DNA from: Dichomitus squalens LYAD-421 SS1
Lineage: Eukaryota > Basidiomycota > Agaricomycetes > Polyporales > Polyporaceae
Assembly: GCF_000275845.1 (NCBI RefSeq)
Contig: NW_006766924.1
Location: 93,137-124,421 of the forward strand
Length of the DNA: 31,285 nt
Direction: 5' to 3'
In this document: positions 9,480 through 20,875 of the stretch, piece by piece
Numbering within the stretch: the stretch's first letter is position 1
Layout of the letters: every line of letters begins with the position of its first letter
Translations under genes and position numbers: made by a program
The notes under the pieces: model-generated
The model's input: only the letters and a program-made list of their open reading frames with translations
Told to the model about the DNA's origin: nothing
Database searches by the model: none

Positions 9480-11080
9480 ATGAACAAGAAGTCGACACGC
9501 ATTGGCGATACAATCGTGCGAGGCAAAAAAAAGTCCGCCCTTGGGGAAAATCACACAGCGCTCTACATTGAAAACGTCGACGGCACTCCGGCCAGTGGCG
9601 ACTACATCAACAATGCCCGCAAATTCGCGCGCACCTTGATCAACCTCGCGATCTCGACAAAATGTGACATGCCCAAAAAATGGGGCGACGCTGACGTCTG
9701 GTTTCAGCAGCTATTTTACACCGCCCTTCGCAAGAGGTTCCCCCTGTTCCAGCTGTGCCACAACAACGCCAAGGCCAACCTATTCATGCAACACATGTAC
9801 TACGATGCAGTGACGCGCAAATGGGAGAATCTTTCGACGGGGACTGTCAACCTCAATGATGCAAAATTTGCCTTCCAGCCCGTATCCGATGACGACGGCG
9901 TACAGGAGGATGTCGTTGACGTGCCCGCCAGCAACCCTCCTGGTTCTACGGCCCAGCGTGGCGCCACGAAGCGCCCGTCCGGCGTCACCCTCCTGCCGTC
10001 CAAACCAGCCCAGCGCCCCCGTACGCGCGCCGACGAACCTGAACAATCTCTCCGTGCGTCCCCCTTCTTCACCAAGGTCGTCTAAAAACGTGTATGTTCC
10101 ACTGCTAACTTCACCGTGGCGTAAACTTTCCAGCACCCTCTCAACCGGACAAGGGCAAAGGGCGCGCGTCTGCCGGCCTCCTATCCCTGGTGACGTTTCT
10201 TCTCTTCATTGACACTAAGCTACTCAAACTTGTGCGCTCTAGATATCCCCATCGTATGTCATATCTCCTGATTTTCAATTTATGTTGATCACGTTGTTTG
10301 GCTCGTTCAGCTCTACCATGCAGCCCACTCCCCGCGTTGAAGATCAGCCCACCACCTCAACTACCGCATCGCCACCCTCCCAGGAGTCTCCTGCTCTTCA
10401 AGACGCACAGGGGTCTGTTATGCCTGGGGCGCCTTCCTTTGAACCTCCCTCGTGCACCGCTGAAACGACGCCCGCCCTCGCGGCGTCAGACGGGCATCCC
10501 CCCACGTCCCACCTTGACCATCCCGCTTTGCCAGTCCCACAAACTCACTTACAGCACCCCAAGCCACCCTCTGAGGCCTTGGGCACGCATCATAATGTTC
10601 CCGACACGCAGCGCATTACCCCAGCCGCACTGCCCACTGCCAATGCTGGTCCCTCTGACAGCCTCGTAGATCCTCCGCCAGTACCCTCCACGTCAGCAAT
10701 CGTGACGGCCTCAAAAAAAACTCGTGCTCCTCGGAAGGCACCGCAGTGGCCTCCGCCAGCTGATCTGGGTGGAGCTAAGTAAGTCTTGAATCAATACAGA
10801 ACGTCATCTGACCGTGCAATGGCCCGTCGGCAGGTGGGCGCATGCACGTCACTGGTACGCACAGACACACGGATCGGAGGCTGATTTCGAACAGCACTAC
10901 AAGGCCATGTCTCGCGCCGATCGCCAGGTAAGTTCTTTGTACACATATGCAGTCACCCTCTTCTCATAGATTCCAAACAGAAGGCCCCCCGCCACGCTGG
11001 ACAATGATCCTTGCGACCTCGTTTACTCCCCCCTCCCAGCTCGTCCTTCCAAGTTCGGCCTCTCGCATGCACATGCTTGA
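9480..11080 (+). CDS. Mobile-element-associated protein of unknown function, 5' end uncertain
   Basis: Six exons join in phase: 9480-10053, 10134-10189, a micro-exon 10243-10253 (11 nt), 10311-10778, 10834-10927 and 10970-11080, giving about 437 residues from ATG 9480. Coding similarity seems to start earlier, at 9438, where 14 in-frame residues (IKFYTDREWNEFKR) follow an acceptor-like ccgtaag preceded by a good ctaac branch-point word; upstream of that lie the transposon-end repeats and a stop. So a first exon is either farther upstream or lost. The N-terminal 140 residues look folded and basic; the middle (about 215-370) is Pro/Ser/Thr-rich and disordered; a short helical motif (WAHARHWYAQTHGSEADF, then HYKAMSRADRQ) follows. 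The organisation resembles the abundant lineage-specific proteins that ride on Agaricomycete transposons, again from memory. No enzymatic motif was seen. Confidence 0.5.
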
Positions 11081-11163
11081 GTGAATAACTACCTCATGTG
11101 CCTCGAAGATTCTTGTCTCGCCCTCAACGCCTCTGGCCCCTTGGACTTGTTCATCCCCGACAT

Positions 11164-11233
11164 CGCTGCTCGTGTTCCTCGCTGCTCGTGTTCCTCGCTG
11201 CTCGTGTTCCTTGCTGCTCGTGTTCCTCGCTGC
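11164..11233. repeat. 16-bp tandem repeat, 4.4 copies
   Basis: The unit CGCTGCTCGTGTTCCT repeats at 11164, 11180, 11196 and 11212 (last full copy with one C-to-T change), followed by a partial copy. A minisatellite just downstream of the mobile-element gene. Confidence 0.9.
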
Positions 11234-11464
11234 GACCTCAGTCTCACCTCCCTCTACGACCCTGGCTATGTGCATGCGACATCTCACGACCTTCCGCTCA
11301 GTTTGGTGATGCGCCTCCGTGAGGCGGACACGCACACTGCGTGTCGCCAGCACTAGTGCAGCGGGACCCGACCGCAAGCGACTGCATACAACGATCCGCG
11401 ACTGGACCTGGTGGTATACGAGTCATTCCAATCGCGCCCGATTCTGACTGTATTGTATTGTATC

Positions 11465-11672
11465 ATACGACGTCTGTATACGACTGAATACATATGTCTC
11501 TTTAATGTCACCCAATGGCGTGCTGCATAAGGGAACTGCCCTACATTGCCTAGCCCGAAACATCGCGAGCGCAAACGTTTGCTGACGATCGCCGTCGACC
11601 CAAATCGACTGGAGTCGTATCCTGTCGGATTCTTAGACGGCATCATACAACCGAATACGACGACAGTCGTAT
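11465..11672. repeat. Cluster of ATACGAC / GTCGTAT motifs
   Basis: Exact copies lie at 11465-11471, 11478-11484, 11614-11620 (reverse), 11655-11661 and 11666-11672 (reverse). About 0.03 copies of one 7-mer on both strands would be expected by chance in 208 bp, although the word was picked after seeing it. It could be the subterminal region of an unrecognised transposon or an array of protein-binding sites. Confidence 0.5.
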
Positions 11673-12942
11673 ATAGTCCAGATATCGTAAAAACTCGCGT
11701 TGTACGACTATATACGATAGAAATCGACCCATATCGGCCTCATTCAGGCACGTTCTCACTGGGGTTTAGGTTTGGGTTCCGGCGGCAACAACACCTTTCC
11801 CTTCCCCGAGGAGAGGCCGTCTGTATCATTCGCGCACAAACGAGGCTTTGGAGTGCCCACCCGAATACCCATGGCTCTGTGGACCCCCAAGCGCAGTGAG
11901 GGAGCGGAGGGAGCACGAATGGCGGGTCCAACTTGGAAGTCCTCACTTTAAGCGATTGACTACCATATTGGGTACCTGTTTTATAAACCAAAAATCGACT
12001 CATAGCGCACCGGTAGGACGAAGGTCTAAGGCCTCGTCCGGTACGTGGGATAGGAGTAGGGAGTGTGGCTCCAGGCGGCTACCTGCGATTTGGCAGGGAT
12101 CCTATAAACCTATCGGACGTGCCGAACGGGCTTGACTTTCCCTTGGGCGCCCATGTTGAGGGCCAGCATACACAGGCTTGGTTGCGGACGTCGAGAGCAA
12201 CCGTTCAGCTCAGTACTGTCGCAGCGGTGAACGCCCATTTCCACGGCGCAACCGTTGAACGCGCTTTTCCCTCGCCGGATCGGGGCTTTCCGAGGGCGCC
12301 AGGTCCATAGTACTTACTTACTCTCCAGCGCCCTGTTTACCGAACTGTCAAATCATCACGTTTCGACACGTCCAGCTTCAACTTCGTCAGCTGTTGTTGG
12401 CCTCCCTACCCTCATCACCATCCAGGAGAACTGATGAACAGTCTGGAGGAGTGTGAGAGAGAAGAGGCATTCGCGTCACTGGCATATACAGTGCAGAACT
12501 GCTACTGACATCGCTGACGATGATGGTGGGAGAGCTGATGATGAGATGCAGTGGCGGTGGGAGATGGGCATGAATTGGTCGAAGCGGACACGTTGGACTG
12601 CCTGTTATACAGATTAGCGTCGTTTGAAGGATCGCTATAGGCTGGCTGTTAGTGCCGCAGTAGCTGAGATAAGTATCTGATAAGACATGGGGAGCTAAGT
12701 GGACCAATCGGCGGCGGCGGCCAGCGAGTGGACGCTGGACTGCGATGAGGTCGGTGGGGAACGTCCTCCATCGCCTCGCCAATAACATTCGCCTCCTGCC
12801 GCGGCACTGTCGTCTGGACAACATTAGTAACGTTCGGAAGTTCTCAAGCGGCCCACATATACAGTCCACTGCGGAGTGCGCTCTCGCCCTCCAGCTCTAG
12901 CCATTGATTCTCTCTCCGTTCTCTCACATCTTGCTCCGTCTC

Positions 12943-15918
12943 ATGCCGACACATCTGGGCGCAATGCACTCGCCCGACAATGAGGTCTTCTCCACGCCAC
13001 CCACCACCCCTTCCATGCCGGAGTATCGGCCGTCACTCTCAAGGCGTACCAGTCGGCCGTCCAACCTGCACATCGCGCATACATCCTCCGACTGGACCCC
13101 AAACATCGTCCTGGATTCGCAGCACTCTCCGGAGATATCCTCGGCCAAAGCCCGATCGGCCACCCCCACATCTGCTCCGTCCACGTTGGTCAACGGCACG
13201 AAGACTAACGGCGTCTCGGTGACGCTCGAGGGTCCTCCGACTATGTCCAACACACCTACAATTACTCACCACACTGTCCCGAACCTGTCCCATACTCCCC
13301 CAATCGCATCCCCCTGCTTCCTCCACAACAAGCTCCAAAGCGAGTCGCTCATGAGCTGGCTCAACTCCACCCATCCCAATCACGACCACGAGCCGCGCTC
13401 GAAAGAGGATAGGCATGCAAGCTATGCAGACGGAACGGTGTCGGACTCGTACAGCGAGACGACCTCGCCGTACGCGGACGAAGACGAGCGCGAATATGCG
13501 CAAAGCCTCACGAAACAGCTGGCGGACACTGCTGTGACGGTGCGGGAGTGGAGCAAAAAGCTTGGTCAGTAGTCGTCCTGTCTCTGGCTTGCGCGCGATG
13601 CATTCGCCCCCTCCGGCGATGCTCATTCCGCATCCAGGTCGCACCCGCGTCAGGTCGCACATCCAGAGCGTGCTCATCGTCACCAAGGCGCGCGATAACC
13701 GCCTTATCAAGCTTACTCGCGAGCTCGCCCTCTATCTCATGCAGAAGAAGCGTGGCACAGACCGCGGAATGATCGTGTAAGTCGTGATTTACTCTATCTC
13801 GCGCAGGATGCTGACTGTATGCGCGGCAGTTATGTCGACGCTCAACTCAAGACGTCCAGACGGTTCGACGCAGCCGGTCTTGCCCGCGAACATCCGGAGC
13901 TCTTCGTCCCCTTCCCGAAACGACGAAACTCGAGCAACTCGTCCTTGCTCAACGGCTTCAGCAATGGCAGCAGCGAGGGACCTTCACAGCCCGAGGGCCA
14001 GCTGCGTTACTGGACGGCGGAAATGTGCAGCAAAAGCCCGCACCTCTTTGACTTCGTCGTCACGGTCAGTCCCCTTACGTCTCTGTTCTCATCCAACTCA
14101 TCAAGACGTCTGCCTTCCTGCAGCTCGGCGGGGACGGCACCGTGCTCTTCACCTCTTGGCTCTTCCAGCGCATCGTGCCGCCCGTGCTGCCTTTCGCGCT
14201 CGGCTCGCTCGGGTTCCTGACCAACTTCGACTTCGCCAACCACCAGAAGGTGATGGACAGCGCGATCGACGACGGCGTGCGCGTGAACCTCCGCATGCGC
14301 TTCACGTGCACCGTCTACCGCGCGATATCCCCAGACAAAAACAGCAAGGCGCACCGCGCGATAAAGAAAGGCGATACGGGTGAAATCTTCATGCGCAACG
14401 TTGAGCAAGACGGGTGGGAGGCGCTCGAGAGCGGGAACACATCGACTGGTAGGCCTCACGGGAAGGATAAGGAGATCATGTGCTTCTCGACGAAGCCTGT
14501 TGAATGCTTTGAGGTGCTCAACGACCTCGTCGTCGATCGTGGACCTAGTCCGTATGTCAGCCTGCTCGAGTTGTTTGGTGAGTAGTGGACGTCATGTCGA
14601 GGTATCACGATGCTGATCGAGTCTCGGTCTGCAGGCGATGAGCATCACCTTACAACTGTGCAAGCTGACGGTCTTTGCGTTGCCACACCCACTGGCTCCA
14701 CAGCGTACTCAGTGAGTGACAATCGAGTTGAGGCGGCGTATACAGTGCTGACGAAGCGCAGTTATCCGCCGGTGGCTCGCTAGTGCATCCTGAGATCCCC
14801 GCCATCCTAATCACTCCTCTTTGCCCCCACACTCTGTCGTTCCGGCCTATGCTTCTCCCAGACACCATGGAACTGCGTATATGCGTTCCTTTCAACTCGC
14901 GGAGCACCGCTTGGGCGTCGTTTGACGGACGCGGGCGCGTCGAGCTCAAACGTGAGTTCCCGAGCGTCACACCACTGCGCATATAGCTGACTAGCGATGT
15001 ACAGAGGGCGACCATATCAAAGTCACTGCGTCCAAGTACCCTTTCCCAACCGTGTGCGCTGAGTCTCAGTCTCGCGACTGGTTCCACTCGATCTCCCGCA
15101 CCCTCAAGTGGAACGAGCGTGAACGTCAGAAGTCGTTCGTGGTCGTCGAGGAGGAGCCGGGCAAGTCTCGCAAGAGCTCGCGCGAAGGGAAGGTTCGCGA
15201 CGCGACCCCCACCGCGAAGCGCCACGAGGAGGCTGCCAAGAAGCCAGAGGAAGAGAACGAAGACGAGCTAGACGAGGAGGACGAAGTCTCAGAAGAGGAA
15301 GAAGAGAAGTATGACATTGACGACCTCTCTTCGACGGAGTCCCCCTCTTCCGTCTCCGTGGTGTCCATGCAGCTCAGTCCTGAAGAGGCTAAGATCGGGC
15401 AGGAGAAACTCCACGACGATGACAACGTGCAAGCGGAGGCGGAGGATGCCGTACGCCGCCTCGCCAAGGGAGACCCCTACCTCTCGTCCACGCTCACCTC
15501 GGCCCCGAGCTCCGGCCTCAAGTCGGGCATCGACACGCCAGACCGGTTCGCCGGCGGCCAGCAGCACCCACACCCACCACGCGTGTCCCCGCGGCACGTG
15601 CAGTTCCTCACGTCGTCAGCGTCCTCATCCTCCTCGTCTGTCGCGACGTTCGCTGACGAGTACCGAAGGGGCGACAGGGGCGAGCGCGACGACATCCACA
15701 GCCCGCGCTCGGCGCACCACAGCACCCGCGTGCGCATCCCGCGCGACCGCGACCTCGATGCGGAGAACTTGCGAACGCCGACGCCGGCCGAACAGGGCCA
15801 CCGTCCGTCGTTCACGAGGAGCAGGTCGCGCTCGCGGGAGCCGCCGCGGAGGGCGTTCGCGGTGTGGGGCCACGACGAGAGCGACAGTGCCGCGAGCGAT
15901 AGCGACGCGGACACGTAG
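12943..15918 (+). CDS. NAD(+) kinase (ATP-NAD kinase), cytosolic-type with long tails
   Basis: This enzyme phosphorylates NAD(H) with ATP to make NADP(H). Seven exons join in phase to 876 residues: 12943-13564, 13638-13776, 13830-14064, 14124-14577, 14635-14711, 14762-14951 and 15005-15918. Diagnostic motifs are GGDGT (334-338), [14 protein letters not shown] soon after, NDLVVDRG (465-472) and [10 protein letters not shown] (500-509) followed by [10 protein letters not shown]. The first in-frame ATG is 12943; ATG 12964 is an alternative. About 205 Ser/Pro-rich disordered residues precede the catalytic core, and a tail of about 240 residues follows, first acidic (Glu/Asp runs) and then Ser/Arg-rich. 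No mitochondrial targeting signal stands out, so a cytosolic Utr1-like role is favoured over Pos5. The gene is convergent with the next one. The tails probably serve regulation, for instance by phosphorylation; that is inference. Confidence 0.95.
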
Positions 15919-16295
15919 CGGTAGTATGCGCTTTTCGCCCCTTCGTTCTCCAGCGAGCTGGTCGCTCTGATCTTTTAGACTTCAGGGTAGTCTTATGGTT
16001 GTTTACATTCGGTTTACTTGGATGGAGACCGTTGAGGATATCACGTAGATGCACTGTAACGTATATTTCGTCATGACCTTGCTTATAGGTAAAACCCAGA
16101 TACACTTATACAAAATGAATACGCAGACAAACAAGAGGCTTGTAATATATTCACGAAGCTGCACGCCAAACGTCCTTCTCACTTGAAACTGGTTCCTGGG
16201 TTGTATTTAGCGACTATAGGGTCTATGTAACTTATAGATACAAATCGAGGTATAACGATACAAGGAGATCTCTTTTCACCTCTGGTACTACCTCG
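15919..16295. other. Convergent intergenic region
   Basis: These 377 bp lie between two tail-to-tail genes and should hold both 3' UTRs and polyadenylation sites. They are AT-richer than the flanking coding DNA (for example ttgtaatatattc near 16140). No gene was seen. Confidence 0.6.
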
Positions 16296-17927
16296 CTAAA
16301 AGTATGCCGTGTTCCTCAACGCAAATCGCTCGAGCTTCCTATAATCCGGGCGGTCCTTCGCCACCGCCCAGATCCATGCATCCAGCTCCGGCAGGGTTAT
16401 GTCCTTCATCCAGGACCAGTCCTCAGCCGCTCCGCTGATATCAAGCGTCTTTGCGTACTGCACGATCAGCTCGCACGCATCGATCGCCGCGGCGCGCAAT
16501 ACGAACGCCTGCTCGACCGTCAAAAGCGGGCCTTCCTTCGGGGGAGATTTGATCTTCGCCACGACGGGCTCGACAGGCTGCGCGGCCGAGAGGAGCGCTT
16601 CGAGGAGCTGGGGATTCTGTGCCTCGGGGAAGAGCTGCTGGAGCCCGAGGGAGGCGTCCGCCGTGGAGAGGTCGATGACGCCGAGGTGGACGAGGAGAGA
16701 GGGGATCACGTTGTCGGAGAAGATGGGGAGGTGGTCTGTGCGGGGCACCGGAACCGGGGGCGTGTCGGAAGCCTTGTAACGGAGGGCGATGGCGTGGACG
16801 GTGAGCATCGCCTTCTTGAAGCAGTAGACGGCTGTAAGAAAAGCAAGAGCGTCAGGAGGACCCCTTTCCTCGGCCGGGAAGACTTACGTTGGCCCTGAAC
16901 CAACGCCATATCGCGGAAAGCAGGAATGCCGCGGACGAGCTGAAGGGCGGAATGTCCTCAGCACGCTGTACCTGAGCGATCCAAGAGCGGGACGGCCTAC
17001 TCTTTCTACGATGACTTCGCATTCGTCGCGGCCTGCTTTCCTAGCCTTCTCTCCTTCTCCCAGAGCTTCAAAGACCAAGCTACCGAGATCAGGGTACCCT
17101 CCATTCACCAAGGCCTCACCAGTCTCGTTCAGCGTTTTCGCGATGATCTGGACGATCTCCCAAATGGGGCCACTCAACTCGCCTACCGTCACTCCGGGAA
17201 TCTCTTCGTGTGGCCGTTCAACATGGATGGCGTCCATCACGCGCATAAGATTCGCAACTGTGGCGGGAGTGATCTCCTTCATGCCGTGTGCAGAGAAGTG
17301 GTCCCCAGCGCTAGCAGCGGAGATGTAGGCTCCGAAGACGAAGGCCCGGATGTTGTCAAACGCGCCTCGGCCCGTCGCGATATGGAGCGGTACGCGGTAG
17401 CCCGAGCCGAAATTTAGGAGTGATAGCACGGACAGGATGTTCAATTCCTCCTTGATGGAGCTGAAGTTGAGAGGCAACGTCATCCCATGGGCTGCCCGTA
17501 GACGAGTGTAGGTGCTCGTGAAAGCAGGTGAAAGCAGGAACCGCTTGATCGACTCGTCGCTGATCTATCAAGGCGAGATATGATCAGCATGGCACAGCTA
17601 GATGGCATTTGGGGAGACGCAGTGCCCGCGGAGAGCTCATGGCGTTTGCAGTCATAACTAGTGGAGTGTGCTCAATCCAAAGCCCTTAGCAACTGTCAAC
17701 AGGATTGAGCCGACTCGTGAAGAAACAGACTGTTCAGGAACACGGTGCTGTCCTTTCAGCCGCCTGGTCATGGCAAGGCTAACGATTGGAAAAATACTTA
17801 CCGTGATGTTAGCCTTGAGTCTTGCAGCCCGAGAGGACTCCCGTACGGCCTTCAAGTATTCTCCCGAAGGAGGGAAAGGGACCAATTCTGAAGACATCAC
17901 AGGGAATTGGGTTCTGGGTGGCTGCAA
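16296..17927 (-). CDS. Queuosine-salvage (DUF2419/Qng1)-like protein
   Basis: Four exons on the minus strand give 425 residues in phase: 17927-17802, 17564-17001, 16939-16888 and 16831-16296. The middle reads ELNILSVLSLLNFGSGYR followed by VPLHIATGRGA, a strongly conserved fungal block, and the second half has segments matching the layout of the human queuosine 5'-phosphate N-glycosylase (QNG1/C9orf64): IPAFRDMALVQGQPVYCFKK, then LPIFSDNVIPSLLVHLGVID, then LRAAAIDACELIV. Known members release the queuine base from queuosine nucleotides so it can be reused in tRNA. Family assignment here rests on remembered patterns and is distant, so enzymatic activity is not assured. The first intron (17565-17801, 237 nt) is unusually long, and the second uses a weak GTAGGC donor. 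No signal peptide or membrane segment is evident, so a soluble protein is likely. Confidence 0.6.
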
Positions 17928-19023
17928 GGCTATTGTGTACGCTGATACTAGTCGTAATTACGTTGTGCGCTTAGCGTCAGTCTTCCTTTCCCCTTCAAGA
18001 GTGCTATGTACGGACTTACAACGGCCTCTGCACGTACTGGATGAAGTTCGTAGCAGACGTAGGACGCGTAAGTTAGGAGGAGGCGCTCCGGAGCACAGAT
18101 CGGCGGTTCCCGGAAGCCAGATTCGGCAGTCGTCTTAGGTGCTTTGCCAGTGACTCGATGGCATCCGAGTCGTGCGCATACAGTATCATGTTATTACGAG
18201 CTGATATATGGGCATGCAAAGAGTCTCTAAGAAGCATCAGTAACAACTGGCCGGCACAAGAGCACGGAAATTCCCAGAGGTTGGATAAGCTGGACCAGGA
18301 GAATTGCTAAACCAAGACGGATTAGCCACATACGCCTTGGGATTCAATGCATCTACATAGCATCCAAGAGAACTATCGATGTCCGGTTTAGTGTCTTAGC
18401 ATTGTAAGTACTAGCGTTAACGACAGTTGCTAATCTTAAAGAGGTACATCCCGTGTTGGTTGAAGAGAAATGAAACAAGAGGAGCGGCCGTTACCGCAAC
18501 GCAGTGCAAGAGGAGGTCATCGGTCATTGATTGTGAACAAGGTTGCGGTATCCATAAGTCACTGAATTCAGCGGGAGGATCACAGTTACCATTCCATGCC
18601 TGCTTGCTCCTTACTCGCGAGTCCGCCGAGCATGTTTCGCAGTCTAATGCAATGTAAGGTATCGCCTTGTTTGCTAGGCGGCAGTTCGTTTCGGCAAAGG
18701 CTGCAAATCTCAATTGCCCTCTTAATGAATGCCTATGCCCATACTGTGACAACCTGAGCGTGGTTCACTGAGAGATAGGAAGCCGTGAGCAAATAGAGAA
18801 AAGAGGCTGAAGGTAGCTCTTACTCGCGAGTAATCATCGACAATGCCGAAGACTTACATTCTGTGGGGCAGGTAAAGTCGCTTATGTTAACTGCGCATTG
18901 AGGTAACTCAATGAAACCAACGGTTCGCCGACAGGTGAACATTATTCCGGGAGGCGCCCAGTAGCATACATGCGCCCAAAATAGCGATACAAATTCTAGA
19001 CTAACAGAAGACGTACCATGGAT
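17928..19023. other. Intergenic region between ferrochelatase 3' end and the DUF2419-like gene
   Basis: It should contain the 3' UTR of ferrochelatase and the promoter of the minus-strand gene starting at 17927. An open frame at 18417-18752 (minus, 111 residues, several Cys) has no splice or domain support and is not called. Nothing else was recognised. Confidence 0.5.
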
Positions 19024-20488
19024 CTACCGTCCAGCTCGAGCGAACCACGCCTTCTGCGCCCCGCAGGTGGCGTTCGTGCAACCAGGACACCGCAGACCCA
19101 ATTGAACACTTGTCGGCCCGATCTTCCCACCTGAATGGTTCTTCAGGTGCGCCGCAGCGAGATCAGCCAAAGCGCGGATGAACACGGGTGACTCGTTCAG
19201 AGACTCCGCTCGGTGGACTTCAACTCCGTGCTGCGGAGCAGATATATTTGAGATTTGAGCTCGTACACAGATGGACGGTTTGACATACCTCTCGCGCCTC
19301 CTTAGCATACTCGAGGTCGAGCTCGTACAGCGTCTCGATGTGGTCGCTGGTGAATGCGATGGGCACCAAGACGACCCGCTTCCGCCCAAGCCGTGCGAGG
19401 CCCTTCAGCGCTTCTCCCGTCTGCATACCCATCCACGCCGAGGGGCCGACTTGTGACTGCCACACGAGTCGGTAAGGGTTTGCGTGCCCGAGTCGATCCA
19501 TCACGGCGTTGACCGAAGCCGAGACTTCGAGGATATATGGATCCCCTCGGTTGACAACGGACATCGGAAGGGAATGCGCGGAGAAGAGCAGCACGACGTC
19601 CGACCTATGCTCCGCAGGGAACTTTTCGAGCGCGCGTTCGATATTTTGTGCGACCGCCTGCACGAGGTCGTGACGTCAGCACCTTGCCAGAAGCACGCCA
19701 TGTGTCCCGTGGTGGATAAAGCAGACATACCTCGATGAAGCCAGAGTGCGTACCCCACCGGTCAATCACGCTCCATTCGACCCCATCCCCAAAATCGCCC
19801 GTCTTGCCCTTCCTATACAGCTCGTTGAGACTACTGCCAGTCGTACTGCAGCTGTACTGGGGATATTGTGTGAACGCAACAGCGCGCTTGACGCCGTCGG
19901 CTTTCATCTCCCTTGCGGTCTCGTCCGTGAGAGGTCGCGCGTAGCGGAAGGCGACGTATGCTTTGTGCGGCGCCGTAGCAGGATGCAATTCGTCGAGGAG
20001 CGCAGCCATACGCTCGCCCTGTATCTTGGTGTACTTCAAAATGGGTGAGCCGCCGCCAATGTCCTCATACTGCTTCTCTATTTGAGGAGTGCGACGCCTG
20101 GCGATGATAGGTGCGAGTATAGATTGGAAAGGGAGAGGGATGAGGTCCCCGTCTGAGAAGAGGTTCTTCAAGAAGTCGTGTGTTTCCGGCACCTGTCCGC
20201 GCGCGTTCGCACACCTTAGCTAGACTATAGTAGACAGGAGCACGCACCGTGGACGGCCCACCCATGTTCAGCATCACAATCGCTACGTCCATACGCGTCA
20301 GCCTCTCTGTAAACCCGTCAAGCTATCAAATGTACCTGTTGGACTGCAATGACGCGTCAGACACGCGCATACACGGACTGACGCGAGCGAGCTCACCTCT
20401 TCCCCGCTGGGGGAGCTGTATTGAGCGTCGCCAGCGAACGCGTCAGGGAGCGGGTTAGTGCCGTTGTGCGCTTCACGTAGGTGGCCAT
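19024..20488 (-). CDS. HEM15: Ferrochelatase (protoheme ferro-lyase), [2Fe-2S]-type
   Basis: It inserts Fe2+ into protoporphyrin IX, the last step of heme synthesis, normally on the matrix side of the inner mitochondrial membrane. Five exons give 394 residues in phase, the usual length: 20488-20397, 20302-20248, 20192-19731, 19657-19289 and 19230-19024. The first 30 residues are rich in Arg, Thr and Ala and lack acids, as in a mitochondrial presequence. Core motifs: [38 protein letters not shown], then [19 protein letters not shown] with the catalytic His at 231. The C-terminus carries Cys 374, 377 and 382 with the same 3/5 spacing as human C403, C406 and C411, and Cys164 matches human C196, so all four [2Fe-2S] ligands are present, unlike the S. 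cerevisiae enzyme. The first intron could alternatively be split by an 8-nt micro-exon, but the single intron with acceptor at 20303 is simpler. Confidence 0.96.
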
Positions 20489-20526
20489 GGCAGAAATATG
20501 TCGTCCTGAGAGGACGAAGAGAGTGG

Positions 20527-20533
20527 TATATAA
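20527..20533 (-). promoter_or_regulatory. TATA-like box of ferrochelatase
   Basis: On the minus strand the sequence attatatacc lies about 40-45 bp upstream of the start ATG (20488), implying a very short 5' leader. A small palindrome, CGTCCT-gag-AGGACG (20502-20516), lies between it and the ATG and could affect leader structure. Confidence 0.45.
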
Positions 20534-20752
20534 TGCTGAGCTGAGGGGGTGGGAGGATCCAATGGGAGCGGTGCCATTTTCCGTGCGACGTGACCCACGC
20601 TGGAGGCTTTGTAAACAGGTCTATTGACTGATCAGTAAGTGATACTGATCACGGACTTACTCGCCTATATCTGGCCTACCTAATTCCTTCCAGAGTTTTC
20701 TTATCGGGTCAAAGTGACAGTTGAAACCGAACCTTTGACTCCCGGGGCTCTG

Positions 20753-20875
20753 TAGTCTCGTGACCAGACGTTCGGAGCTTTGAGCGGAAACGAAAAATCG
20801 GAGGTTTCCGGGAGCCCGGATGCTTCCGATTTTTTCGCATCCGATTCAGGCTCCGAACGTCTGGTCACGAGACTA
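20753..20875. mobile_element. 123-bp foldback MITE with 26-bp perfect inverted repeats and 9-bp target duplication
   Basis: Positions 20753-20778 are the exact reverse complement of 20850-20875 (26 bp, beginning TAGTCTCGTGACC). Pairing continues imperfectly to the centre (CGAAAAATCGGA against TCCGATTTTTTCG, CCGGG against CCCGG), so almost the whole element can fold into one hairpin of about 60 pairs. GGGGCTCTG flanks it on both sides at 20744-20752 and 20876-20884, a 9-bp target-site duplication. A 9-bp duplication is typical of Mutator-like elements; hAT usually gives 8. It has no coding capacity. It lies 265 bp upstream of the ferrochelatase start. Confidence 0.85.

Larger units (their letters stand above)
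11081..12942. other. Gene-poor stretch before NAD kinase
   Basis: No convincing gene. It contains a 16-bp tandem repeat (11164-11233) and an ATACGAC-rich patch (11465-11672), described separately. An open frame on the minus strand at 12387-12869 has no recognisable domain and overlaps the expected promoter and 5' leader of the NAD kinase gene, so I do not call it. Confidence 0.5.

Noticed and set aside
12387..12869. 160-residue open frame on the minus strand
   Set aside because: No recognisable domain, repetitive composition, and it overlaps the expected promoter of the NAD kinase gene.
18417..18752. Cys-containing 111-residue minus-strand frame, considered as a small secreted protein
   Set aside because: No signal peptide and no regular cysteine pattern; probably chance.
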